A program made the translations under genes and the position numbers. Of a DNA stretch of 64,000 nt, positions 14,822-24,556 are shown in pieces. This DNA comes from Flaccisagitta enflata (lineage: Eukaryota > Chaetognatha > Sagittoidea > Aphragmophora): positions 109,120,001 through 109,184,000 of the forward strand of contig OZ231126.1 of assembly GCA_965153355.1 (NCBI GenBank). The letters are read 5' to 3'. Under the pieces are notes generated by a model, which worked only from the letters and a program-made list of their open reading frames with translations, made no database searches and was not told where the DNA came from. The first letter of the stretch is position 1, and the number at the start of each line of letters is the position of its first letter.

Positions 14822-15068
14822 ATATCATACTGTTGACTTTGATCCAACTTACTGTTCATAAACAAAATATTGTTTGCAACAATCAAATGTTGAAATAACA
14901 GCCCGCTGCAATGAACAAAATCTTGTTTGGAATAACTGGTTGTTTGAATTACAGCTGGCTGTAATGCTCCAATTTTGTAAGATTATAGCCAGCTCTAACT
15001 TCAACCACCAGTTGTTGCATACAATATTTTGTTTATGAACAGTAAGTTGTATTAAAGTCAACAATATG
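14822..15068. repeat. Nested palindrome in left arm
   Basis: Outer segments at about 14822-14890 (gttgactttgatccaactta...) and 15005-15068 are inverted copies of each other around a central segment that is itself imperfectly palindromic (ctgcaatg / ttgtttgaat words). It could form a cruciform of about 240 bp. The same structure is at about 49220-49480. Confidence 0.75.
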
Positions 15069-15466
15069 ATAAATATACTATTTTGCTTTTTTCACTGACT
15101 GATATATCCATACTTCATGACTTATAGGTGTTGGCCTTGTTAGTATACAATCATTTAGTAAAAAAATCTAATCACATTTATTGATTACTATTTCTGTTTG
15201 CACTTTCTACATCCATGAGTCAAAATAGGGTTGCAGCTTTATGAGGATAATCACATGAACTCGTCAATCACATAACATTAAAATCTAACTTACTGTATAT
15301 ACAGAATGCCACTTTCACTGTTTAAACTAACACCTGCCAATCTACTCATCCTTTAATCAACACCTTGCAATATAAAGAATGTTTTGTAATGTCATATGAT
15401 GTTAATGTAGGTTAGCTGGAGATTCTATGATTGTTTCTGAGGAACCATTCACAGAAAGTTCTCATT

Positions 15467-15821
15467 AGGTATGGAATGGTCCGCCTGGACCAATCCAATA
15501 CTGAAATAAAGGTACAATTCTTCAGATTTTGACTTTATTCTCGGATCTCCATAATAAAGGCTACAGTAAATATAAATGATGGAATGAGGTCTCACTGTAC
15601 AGACGCTTACCTGAAATAAAAGCACCTTGTGATTCTTGACTTTATTCTCGGATCTGAAGAATTGGGCTGCTTGGTATTTATAATGCCAGCAGATCTTGAT
15701 TGTGGTTGCATAGAATGGTTATGAAACTAAAATATGGACCCAGAGAAATGATAAATGAATACGTAAGAAATATCTGAGGTTAGAGGGGTGGATAAGGGCT
15801 GAATAAGGCGGGTGCCTAACC
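15467..15821 (-). repeat. 3' LTR
   Basis: Copy of the LTR at 27218-27597 with small indels; for example, the second internal duplicate is shortened to 'taaaagcaccttgtg'. It is 355 bp against 380 bp. Confidence 0.85.
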
Positions 15822-15835
15822 TCCCCCCCCTATTG
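15819..15835 (-). other. Putative polypurine tract
   Basis: On the minus strand the sequence just upstream of the 3' LTR is aatagggggggagg, a purine run in the position expected for priming plus-strand DNA synthesis. Confidence 0.6.
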
Positions 15836-16175
15836 GTTGGATCCTCCTACTGTACTGTAGGAGGATTCAAAAAACAGCGAACCGCCTTATTCTCGGTCGC
15901 GTTTCCATTCAGTGTAACCACAAACAGGATTTTTGAAATACTTTCATGGCAACCGATACAATCAACTAAGCAACTATTCAAACGCGTGGAATGTAAAGGA
16001 GAGTAAAAGTGAAAGAATACAGCGCTGCTTTTTCACACATTTTCCCGTCGAGAAATCGAATTCATTTTCTACCGCGTAACAACTGAGCTCCAGTGCAACG
16101 TTCACGCCGTGTGCTACTTATCTTCAACATATCAAAAGACAGGATCGTCACGCGAACGCCCCTGAACAATTCAAT

Positions 16176-16886
16176 ATGAGGCTAACGATCGTTTTTGTTA
16201 TCGCGCTCATCGCCACCTGCGTTGCTGCGAAAGATGAGGAGAGGGGGTTTTGGTTTGGAGGAGTGGGTGAAAAAGCTAGGGGCGACATTTCTGCTCGGCC
16301 GCTCAAAACACCCGAACTCGTCAAGAAGCTAGGCTATAAGTACGTCTTTTGTTCACGGCAGTTGTCACATTATGACGTTGTTTCTATTTATACGGTTCAA
16401 AAGCATCAACTCATCCTGAAAATTGACTAAAAATACCCCTGACAGCCCAAAAAGACGTAAAAAGTGCAACCGGACGGACCGACCGACCGACTGGAATAAT
16501 ACATACAAAAAATTTCAGTTTTCACCTTTTTTTTTCTCTTTACATTTTTTTTTCCATCATATAGAAAAGGTGACGCGCCTTGCATCATCGTTTTGTACAC
16601 TACCCCTACTGGAAAAATTACTGCCACCTCGTGTTTGCCGGCCGACGATAGATACCGCAAATCTGAGTTTAAACAACAAGTTATCGCCAACACCGATTAC
16701 GTAGAGGTCATGGAATACGTGTTAATTGCCTTGGGAATTTTCAATTTCATTTCCGGTCTCTATCGTCATTACTACGCACGGCTCAATGCCGCTCAACAAC
16801 TAGCGGCACTTTACAATGCCCAAAATACTCCACCGGTGCAACGAAGAAACAGTATGGCCTTACTCCGTGTGGCCGATGCTCAATGA
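16176..16886 (+). CDS. Antisense spliced small membrane protein in the LTR element
   Basis: Two exons, 16176-16339 and 16565-16886, with a GTACGT donor and a pyrimidine-rich acceptor ending in atag. Phases agree and the joined frame is 161 codons. Features: an N-terminal signal peptide (MRLTIVFVIALIATCVAA), a short lumenal or extracellular part with two Cys, one membrane span near the C-terminus (VMEYVLIALGIFNFISGLY), then a basic Gln/Arg-rich tail of about 45 residues. It lies between pol and the 3' LTR but on the strand opposite to gag-pol. No homologue recognised. The intron would be retained in element RNA because it is antisense to it. It could be an element accessory gene or a captured host gene. 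Confidence 0.55.
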
Positions 16887-18034
16887 GGTATAAATAACCC
16901 GGTTGGAAACAGGGTCAAATGTAAACAAGTACACAACCAATATGGCAAGTTATCCTTCATCTACCGGATAACTATCATTAGTCTGATCAATGATTTAAAG
17001 GCAAAAATACACCTAAATAAATAACATTATACTCTTGGCCAGTATAGTAAATTCGAGTTTACGCTGATTGGAAAGGGAAAAATGAAAAATAATTTGAGCC
17101 GAATTACAACTGGCCACCAAATCACCGACCGTTCATAACTTCAATTCTCACGCTTGTTTCCGTTTCACTTTTCCATTTTTTTCTCAAAAACACTTTTTCC
17201 TCTTTTTCAGCGTGTCATCAACAGCCTTTTAACCATATTGACGGTTTCTCTTTTCTTTCTAAATTCATCTATTTGCATCGTGATATGTTTTTTTCTCGAT
17301 CATCATCATCGTCATTTTCTCTTTTTTTTTCTACCGGTTTCATTGAAAAAAATTTTTTTTTTCTCAATAATCAGTCTCATCGGACCTTTTTCTTTTCCCT
17401 TTTTTTTTCATTTCTTTATGTTTTCCATTCATAAGTCTCATCGGACTTTTTCTCTTTTTTTTCTGTCGACTTTTTTCTCGACTTTTTTCTCTGTCGACTT
17501 TTTTCTCGACTTTTTTTTTCTCTGTTTTCGACTTTTTTTTCCTATGCGTTAGCCTTTTAAATAATAGTTTATATCTTTCGCAAACAAAAGCGCCCCTAGT
17601 GTACAAAAGGGTTGGTTGTTCATTTGTTCATTTTTCGGTCACTTCATTCATTTCATTCTCACGCGTTCAACAACCAGTCCCCTTGACGGACTCAAAACAT
17701 TCACACTACTTGGCCAAGTTTTACACGCATACTTCACATCATACTAGACAAATTTCGACGCTTTTCCATTTGTCCATACAAAAGTCCGTCCATCACAAAA
17801 TTGCACATAATTTAGACGCGCATTTAATCGCTTTCAAACTTCTTTTTCTCTTCACAGATCGATCTATTTTGATTCTACAAAGGGCCGATTTTGGTTTTTA
17901 TCCCTTTTTCCCTTGAATTTGTTTCAAAACTTTTTTTTCTCTTTTTTTTCTTCTGTCTGTTTACACAGTCCGTATAATTACTTCATTCTTTTTTTATTTT
18001 TGGGTCCAGCTTATAATACACCCCTTCGCCTGCC
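16887..18034. other. T-rich spacer between antisense genes
   Basis: Plus strand very rich in T/C (17155-17560 and 17910-18010), consistent with untranslated or intronic sequence of plus-strand transcripts. Long frames here are Phe/Ser/Leu-rich artefacts. The words 'agtctcatcggac(c)ttttt' repeat at 17370 and 17430, and 'tcgacttttttc' repeats at 17465-17530. Confidence 0.4.
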
Positions 18035-18445
18035 ATGGAAGAGTTTCAAATGTACAACGGGAGTTGGGTGGAGGACTATCTTGACGAGTCCTCCACTCAA
18101 CTCCCCGGTCCAACGATCGCGTCCTTGGTTACGGACAACCACGCGGCGGTGACGTGGGGGTCAGTGGCTGGCGTTGTGGCGTTCTTGGGGGCGGCAACGG
18201 GGTTTCTAGCCGCCGCCAGAGCCAAGATTCAAGCCGTGGACAGAATCTTGTCCCGGATTCAATCTGGCCTGGTGGCGGCTTTGAACTTCCTCAGCCGCCG
18301 CCAACAGCGCCACGACGCCTCCACCTCCCCCATGGCATCGCCGGGGGTCGGTGGCAATTCCGGTTTGAGGAATGCCACCGACTCAATCAGAATAGAGATG
18401 AGAGGATGCCGTCAGGCGGAGGGGGGTAGGACTGTGTATCTTTAG
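18035..18445 (+). CDS. Antisense single-span protein, second extra gene of the LTR element
   Basis: A 136-aa ORF with an acidic N-terminus (residues 1-30), one hydrophobic Ala/Gly/Val-rich segment (WGSVAGVVAFLGAATGF, about 41-60) and a basic, Ser/Pro/Gly-rich tail. A splice acceptor (ttttgggtccag) lies just upstream at about 18009, so this may be the last exon of a longer plus-strand transcript. GC content and codon use are unlike the T-rich DNA around it, which favours a real gene. Not recognised. The pol stop codon on the other strand lies 120 bp beyond its end. Confidence 0.45.
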   Translation: MEEFQMYNGSWVEDYLDESSTQLPGPTIASLVTDNHAAVTWGSVAGVVAFLGAATGFLAAARAKIQAVDRILSRIQSGLVAALNFLSRRQQRHDASTSPMASPGVGGNSGLRNATDSIRIEMRGCRQAEGGRTVYL

Positions 18446-18565
18446 GTCCTTAAAAATGCTTCCCCATTTTACCCCTTGAGGGAAATTTAAAGTTAAGAAA
18501 AATTTTTCATTTTCTCATTTTCTTGTTTTTATCTCTTTTACTCAAACCAAAAAAAATAAAAAAAA

Positions 18566-21500
18566 CTACCCGTCGATATCATACGTATACAATGCCCTCA
18601 AATCCGCGGTCACGCCTTCTTTTGTGTCTCCAATGCCGACGTTATCAATAAACAAACTGTTTGCTTCCGGTGGCGCCAACAACGCCGTGCGGCGCCGCGT
18701 CATCGGCGGCGACGCTGTTGCTTCGTTTTTCGCTGCGATTTCTTCCATCCGTTTGCAAAGGTAAACTAGAGACTCCTTCGTTTGTCCCCTTGTTTTTAGC
18801 AAATGGTCACCCGGGATTAATGATATTTTCCCGTCCAAAAGTGATTTACATCGGAACGCGTTCGTAGCCACGCGTTGGGTGATTTCATAACAATCCTTTG
18901 TCAATTTGAACGCCATTTTGCGCGCTGATCCGGCTGTGAATGATGTTCTTTTCCTCAATACCAAATCGCCGACCTTTAACCTTCTTCCAAAGTCCGTAGG
19001 CGATCTTGTTTGTTTACGTTTCAAAAAACTTTTGACATTTTCCAACAGTGCTCCCTCTTCGGCTTCTCTCGCCAATGCGACGGCCTCACGCGCAGACTTC
19101 AACCCGCCTCCGCGACCGCTTCCGGCTCCGCTTCCGCCTCCGCTTCCGGCTTCGCCTCCGCTTCCGCTTCCAGCCTCGGACGCGACGTTCATCAGAGGTG
19201 AGGGAGGGTTAGCAAAATGGAGTGAGCGAGGAGTCTGTCCGTGTGCCGTATGCTTTGAATTGTTGTATGTGAATACTGCCTCTGCCACTAGTTTTGGAAA
19301 TGGCATGGATGGATGCGCGGTGTGATATTTGTATGTTAACCGGCTTATAGTTCCTATGCATTTCTCAGCCTTCGATTGGCTACGACTGACGTGTGGTAGT
19401 CCGTGTAGCAATCTTACACCACCATCTAGTAGATACTTCCTTGTGATTGAGTTGGCCGTAAATATCGCATTGTCCGTGATCATACATGATGGTAGGGTGT
19501 TCCACATACGTCTTAAGTCCATGATCGCGTCCAGTGTGTGTTGATCACCGCACCCAGTGGTGCAAGTTGCGAAGCAGTATCTGGTTAATGCATCAATGGC
19601 TAGGAATATATATCGAGGGTTGCCACTTGGTGTTGTAAAAGCGTGAAAAGGGCCGGCATAGTCGGCAATTACTGTACCCGCTTGATACGTAATTTGTTCT
19701 CCATGTTTTTCTGGCCTTGCTTGGCCCGTAACATAATTGTTCAATCTACAGTAGCCACATAGACTACAGTAAGAATTCACTTTTTTCCTTAGGTTAAAAC
19801 TGTAGTATTTGTCGGCTATTGCCGCAAAAGTTTTCTTTTGGCCCAAATGCGATAGCCCAGATGGTTGTTTTGGGTCAAATTCATGAATTTTTTCTATCAG
19901 TTTGTCCATCTGTTTGTCTCCAACTACGACGAGAGGTTTTATTTTTCCATCCTCACTCGTCCATAAGCGTATCATGACCCCTTGGTCCGTCAATTTGTAG
20001 TTAGAGTAGTGAAATAAAAATTTCTGCAGATTTTTAGGCAGACTCAAACTTTCAATTTTTGGCGGTATTGGTTCCTCGCCTTTAATGAAGCGAATACAAT
20101 GCTCTAATTCTGCATCTTTCTGCATTTCTTTTATCTTTTTCAGATTCTCATCGTCAAATGATGGAAGACTGACACTAGCGAGGACGTCTTCTACCTCGTC
20201 CTCATCGTCCATGTCCGTTCGTCCCTCCTCCAAGTCCTCATCGCTCAGCCCTATGGATGCTATTCTCGACTCTAACTCATTTTCTATCATCTGTCTTTGG
20301 ACTCTGACGTCACTAGCTGCTGCGGTCGACGTCGTGACGTCATCGTCCCGCAGCTCCGCCTCTCTCTTGTCATTCGTGACGTCATCGTCATCGGCGACTT
20401 TGTCGTTGTCGCCGTCGCCTCTGTCATCCTCTCTGTCATCTTTTCTCTCATCGCCGTCGTCGCTATGGCGATTTAAGGTGAACTCTCTTACTTTGTCAGC
20501 ATCACTGCGTCCGTCTGTCCTCACTTTGTCGCTCATATCCATCATTCCTTGTAGTTCACTGTCCACTACGTCTATCTTTTCATCATAGTCGTCGTGAATG
20601 ACATCTGTTTCTTCTTTCAAATCTATCGCTTTGCTCAGACGTTGCCTTTTGTTCTTTCTGAAGTACTCTTCTATTCTTTTTGCGCGATGTGCACAGAACA
20701 GCTTTTCCCATCCTATTTCAGCACCGTTGGCATCTAGGATTTTATTTTGAGTCAGGCGAGGATAGGTACCAATAGGTGTATTTTTCTGGTCTCCCTCAGG
20801 CTGAATTTTGCTAGTAGGGCGTGTAAACACGTCAGACGGATTTAATCTTCCGTCCAAATAGACGATACGATAGTTAAATCTTTGCAAAGATAGTATTTTG
20901 CGACAGACATCGAGGGGAATAACATCCATACTTGCCCAATCTCGGGTAGTCTCAGAGTCAGTTATGACAAAAAATTCACGACAAATCAGTAAGTGAAAGA
21001 ATTTTCTAGTTGTTAGCCATAGACTCAATAGCTCGAGAAGAAAGATCGGGTAGTTACTCCAATTATCTGGTATACAGGAAGACCAGACACCAATAAGGTG
21101 GAGTTCCTTTTTGACAGGCCCAGGTTTGTTCTTGTCCTTCAATGGTATCTGCATCTGTCCTAGAATTCCAGAGACATGCGAAGAACTTGCATCAGTGAAG
21201 ACAAAAATTGTATCAGAGATACTGTTAGAAGGCATTCTCAGTACGTTACAGGCAGGGTCTAAAATGTGGTCAATAGTTGCCTGAAATGCCCGTCTGTGTT
21301 CGTCCGTTGGCCGAAAGCGAACGCCCGGTTTGTTCAGTTGTCTAAGACATGCCGAGAGCTCAGATGTACGGATGGCTAATCGGTTAAACCAGTTAAACAG
21401 GGCCAAATTTGAGTTCAGTTTCTGTTTAGTCTCAGGGAATTGAAGGGCCAACAATTTTTCTCTTTTCTCAGATGAAACTGAAAGGGCCTCCTCAGCCACT

Positions 21501-24500
21501 AGGTGACCTAAGATTCGGGCAGAGGGCCTCAGAAAGATTGATTTCTTAGGATTTAACAAAAACCCATAGAATGAGGTTGTCATCAACATGACAGGCAGGT
21601 CCACTTCAACTTGTTGCAACTTTGTGTAACTGCAAGTTGTGACATCATCCAAAAATGGGAAACTCCTCGCACATGTACTGTAACAACGGTCTGACACAAA
21701 ATGCGCGAGATTCGCGCTTTGTACACAACCCATCAACAAACGGTAGCTAGCATAAATTCTACCTAGGGCGTGTATTCCAAAGAGACGCTGTGTGTGCTCG
21801 TCGACGAGTATCTGATGAAAAAATTCTTTGAAATCCTGATTTGAATACACTGTGTAGCCTGATAGCTTCCTCCTAAACTCATCTAGATTGGGCAGGGGCC
21901 ATGATGAGCAGGCTAGGGATTTGTTCAGTGATCTTTGGTCCACAGTTAGACGTGAGCGGAATTGCACTTTTTGTAGGCCACCATAAAACCTTTCTTCCAA
22001 TACTATCAGACAGTTACTTGCGTAGATGTTTGCAGCCTCACCAGGGTCTACCACCTCTCTTATTACCCCCATCTCAAGTAGCTGTTCAATGTGTTTCTTC
22101 AAATATGGTAATTTCTTGTCAGGGGTAACTCTCACTTTGTCCTTCCTTGGTATAACATTTGGTAGCTGTTGGATTCTGAGCGGTGGGATATTTTGCACAC
22201 CCTTCCTGAACATTTCTTTTCTGTCCTCATTCCAATAACAGTGCTTAAACAAACACAAAAGATTCTTTAACTTAGTGAGATATGGTTCTTCAATCCCTTC
22301 AAAGTTAAAATTGCTCAAAAATTCACTATCAGAAGGCCAATATGGGCATTCTAAGCTCTTTTTTATTTCCTCAGCCCAATTGATGTTGTTTACCGGTAGG
22401 GGAAAATTTGGCGTTGATGTAGAAGCTGTTATGTCCAACTTGATCCCTCTACTTAAGCATGTCGTAATCTCCTCATTGCTAAGCCTTTGCCTGCCTATCA
22501 ATTCTGAAAATAGCACTCGTCCATCCTCTTCCTCTTCTAATACTTCGCCTATATTCACTTCCTCCTCATTTGCTCTCTTTTCTGCTTGTCCTGCATGTTT
22601 CATTACAGCTCCGTCGCTCCGTCCTGAAGCTCCTGCTGACGCTGCTACATCCACCCCTTCGCAGCTCCCAAAAATTCCTGTGAAAGCAGCCTCCTTCTCT
22701 TTATACGTCTCTCTCTTTTCCTCCCTGTGTATTTCCTTTTCCTCACTTGTCTCTGTCTCTGTCTCATCCTCTCTCTTTGTTTTGTATGTAACTGTCTCTG
22801 CCTCTCCTCCTTTCGTCATTTCCCTTTCTTCCTTTGTATCTATCTTCGCCTCGCCGCGTTCCGCTGCGCCCAGATTTCTGATTTCATGATTCAATTCCTC
22901 GCCTTTTCTCTCCGTCCAGTTTTCAGCGTTTGTCCATTTTCGTTCTGCCCCATTAAGGGCCTTTTGTTTCTTCTCCAAATTCGTTCTACCCCTATATACG
23001 ACGTCATCGACGTGCTCGTGGCTATATGGGCATTCTTCAATTGCTGCGCGTGCGCTCTTCTTTGTGTCTGTATGTCTGTATGTTTCATTCATCATAGAAT
23101 CTACCAACGCGATGTTCACACTGTTCGCGCGGGACTCTTCATTTTTTTTCTCACTCTCTTTTTCTTTCTCTTTTTCTTCATTTTTTCCTTTATTTCCTTC
23201 TGTTCCTTTTTCTTCTTTCCCTCTGTCTCTTTCCACTCTTTCTTTCTCTTTTTCATCGCCTTCTAGCAACTTTTTATCGCGAGGCGGTGATATATGTGGC
23301 TGTATCCGTTTGTCTGTCTCTTCTCTCTCTCCTTTTCTATCCTTGTCATTTTTTCTCGCGTTTCTCAGATCATTCTCAGTCATTCCGACTACATTTTTCT
23401 CGTCATTCCCAGTCATTCCGACCTCGTTGTTTTCGTCATTCCGGGTCATTTTGACCTCGCCATTTTCATTCTTATCATTTTCAGTCATCCATTCTCTCTC
23501 GACGCAATCTATCAACAATGAAATTTTTTCCACTTCCAGATGAAATATCCTTGCTTCGGTCGTATCATTTCGTTCCTCGTTTTCCAATTTGTGACCTACG
23601 ACTTCGCCTAGTAACCAGCCCTTCCTTATCGTCAACTCATCGTCGCTCAAATTACTGATTGGTACGTTGTATTGTTTTGTGTCTGGCTGAAAAGTTATCG
23701 ATGGGATGTATAACTGAGACACGTTTTCATCATAGAATGACATTAAGCTGTGCATGCATTTAGAACTGAATTTCGGGCTGATTGAACATTTGACAAAAGT
23801 GATTGACGCTGGCTTTACTGTGATTGATTGGCTCGTTCTCATCCAGTAATTTTTCCTCAGAGTGGGCATCTTTCTATCAATGTAAGTGTCATTCCATTGC
23901 TTTTTTCTCATTTCTAGGTCCTTTTCTGCCTCGCTGATTGAAGGGGTGGTCAAGAAAGGGAAACTGCCCACCGTGAAAATTTCCTGTCCTGTACTGAAAT
24001 CCAGCTGCAACTTCGAATCTCTCAAAAGGTCAGTGCCTATGATGGACAGCGGTATTTCACACACGTAAAATTCCAAATCAACACTCACTGGAAATAGGTC
24101 AACTGTCACTTTTACTTTCTCAGTCACCATAGCACCCACTTTGCCTGAGAATCCTTTAATCTCAAATGGTTCTTTCAATGATATCTTATCAAAATCTGTC
24201 ACCAAAGATGCCTGTACCAAAGAAATCTCGGCCCCGCTGTCTAAAAAGAAATTACAGAGTGTTCCGTCATTGCTGTCATCATTCACCATTCCAATATTGT
24301 CATTCTCATCACCTTCCTTCTCCTCATCATTCCTTTCCTCCTTCTTGTTTTGCCTTAGCATGCCGCTTATGAAATATTTTTGTCCCTTTGTCATGTTAAT
24401 TGAACAAACATTTGCTTCTTTTTTTCCTTCCTTTAAATTTTGATTGCTTGAAATGTTTTCACTGTACTCATTTGGCGTTGTTGAAGTCGATAGGCATAAT

Positions 24501-24520
24501 AATTTGTCAGTCACACTCAT
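18566..24520 (-). CDS. pol: LTR-element Pol polyprotein (PR-RT-RNase H-INT)
   Basis: A 1984-aa ORF in the same frame as gag. Domains in order: retropepsin with LDSGAEISLV (Asp at about 94) and an IIGTDLL segment near 160; reverse transcriptase with LTVDQRSLNK and the active site as FLDD (about 955) in place of YxDD; RNase H starting FTDASSSH (about 1105); integrase with H-H-C-C zinc finger (HLGQKKT ... CSLCGYC, about 1555-1590) and catalytic Asp (VIADYAGPF), Asp (ITDNA) and Glu (SKAEK). It is far longer than usual because of a highly charged Lys/Glu/Arg region (about 330-700, starting with MTxNDE tandem units), an acidic Asp/Arg region between RNase H and INT (about 1330-1480), and a Gly/Ser/Ala repeat of about 30 residues inside the integrase C-terminal part. 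No stop or frameshift is seen, so the protein may be functional. Confidence 0.9.
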   Translation of the reverse strand: MSVTDKLLCLSTSTTPNEYSENISSNQNLKEGKKEANVCSINMTKGQKYFISGMLRQNKKEERNDEEKEGDENDNIGMVNDDSNDGTLCNFFLDSGAEISLVQASLVTDFDKISLKEPFEIKGFSGKVGAMVTEKVKVTVDLFPVSVDLEFYVCEIPLSIIGTDLLRDSKLQLDFSTGQEIFTVGSFPFLTTPSISEAEKDLEMRKKQWNDTYIDRKMPTLRKNYWMRTSQSITVKPASITFVKCSISPKFSSKCMHSLMSFYDENVSQLYIPSITFQPDTKQYNVPISNLSDDELTIRKGWLLGEVVGHKLENEERNDTTEARIFHLEVEKISLLIDCVEREWMTENDKNENGEVKMTRNDENNEVGMTGNDEKNVVGMTENDLRNARKNDKDRKGEREETDKRIQPHISPPRDKKLLEGDEKEKERVERDRGKEEKGTEGNKGKNEEKEKEKESEKKNEESRANSVNIALVDSMMNETYRHTDTKKSARAAIEECPYSHEHVDDVVYRGRTNLEKKQKALNGAERKWTNAENWTERKGEELNHEIRNLGAAERGEAKIDTKEEREMTKGGEAETVTYKTKREDETETETSEEKEIHREEKRETYKEKEAAFTGIFGSCEGVDVAASAGASGRSDGAVMKHAGQAEKRANEEEVNIGEVLEEEEDGRVLFSELIGRQRLSNEEITTCLSRGIKLDITASTSTPNFPLPVNNINWAEEIKKSLECPYWPSDSEFLSNFNFEGIEEPYLTKLKNLLCLFKHCYWNEDRKEMFRKGVQNIPPLRIQQLPNVIPRKDKVRVTPDKKLPYLKKHIEQLLEMGVIREVVDPGEAANIYASNCLIVLEERFYGGLQKVQFRSRLTVDQRSLNKSLACSSWPLPNLDEFRRKLSGYTVYSNQDFKEFFHQILVDEHTQRLFGIHALGRIYASYRLLMGCVQSANLAHFVSDRCYSTCARSFPFLDDVTTCSYTKLQQVEVDLPVMLMTTSFYGFLLNPKKSIFLRPSARILGHLVAEEALSVSSEKREKLLALQFPETKQKLNSNLALFNWFNRLAIRTSELSACLRQLNKPGVRFRPTDEHRRAFQATIDHILDPACNVLRMPSNSISDTIFVFTDASSSHVSGILGQMQIPLKDKNKPGPVKKELHLIGVWSSCIPDNWSNYPIFLLELLSLWLTTRKFFHLLICREFFVITDSETTRDWASMDVIPLDVCRKILSLQRFNYRIVYLDGRLNPSDVFTRPTSKIQPEGDQKNTPIGTYPRLTQNKILDANGAEIGWEKLFCAHRAKRIEEYFRKNKRQRLSKAIDLKEETDVIHDDYDEKIDVVDSELQGMMDMSDKVRTDGRSDADKVREFTLNRHSDDGDERKDDREDDRGDGDNDKVADDDDVTNDKREAELRDDDVTTSTAAASDVRVQRQMIENELESRIASIGLSDEDLEEGRTDMDDEDEVEDVLASVSLPSFDDENLKKIKEMQKDAELEHCIRFIKGEEPIPPKIESLSLPKNLQKFLFHYSNYKLTDQGVMIRLWTSEDGKIKPLVVVGDKQMDKLIEKIHEFDPKQPSGLSHLGQKKTFAAIADKYYSFNLRKKVNSYCSLCGYCRLNNYVTGQARPEKHGEQITYQAGTVIADYAGPFHAFTTPSGNPRYIFLAIDALTRYCFATCTTGCGDQHTLDAIMDLRRMWNTLPSCMITDNAIFTANSITRKYLLDGGVRLLHGLPHVSRSQSKAEKCIGTISRLTYKYHTAHPSMPFPKLVAEAVFTYNNSKHTAHGQTPRSLHFANPPSPLMNVASEAGSGSGGEAGSGGGSGAGSGRGGGLKSAREAVALAREAEEGALLENVKSFLKRKQTRSPTDFGRRLKVGDLVLRKRTSFTAGSARKMAFKLTKDCYEITQRVATNAFRCKSLLDGKISLIPGDHLLKTRGQTKESLVYLCKRMEEIAAKNEATASPPMTRRRTALLAPPEANSLFIDNVGIGDTKEGVTADLRALYTYDIDG

Positions 24521-24547
24521 TTCATTGTCAGATTTATGCGTCTGCTG

Positions 24548-24556
24548 TAGTTGTCA
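24548..24556 (-). promoter_or_regulatory. Gag-Pol stop codon in readthrough context
   Basis: The gag stop on the minus strand is TGA followed by CAA CTA. The frame then stays open for 10 codons to the first ATG of pol and on to the pol stop. Stop-CAR-YYA is the known leaky-termination consensus of tobamovirus type, so Gag-Pol is probably made by readthrough, not by frameshift. Confidence 0.6.

Noticed and set aside
16427-16693. Minus-strand 88-aa ORF in the LTR-element 3' region
   Set aside because: Lies opposite the intron and second exon of the antisense gene, with no motif of its own.
20085-20588. Ser-rich plus-strand ORF opposite pol (and others at 22275-23543)
   Set aside because: Shadow of the Asp/Lys/Glu-rich coding strand of pol; no start context or motif.
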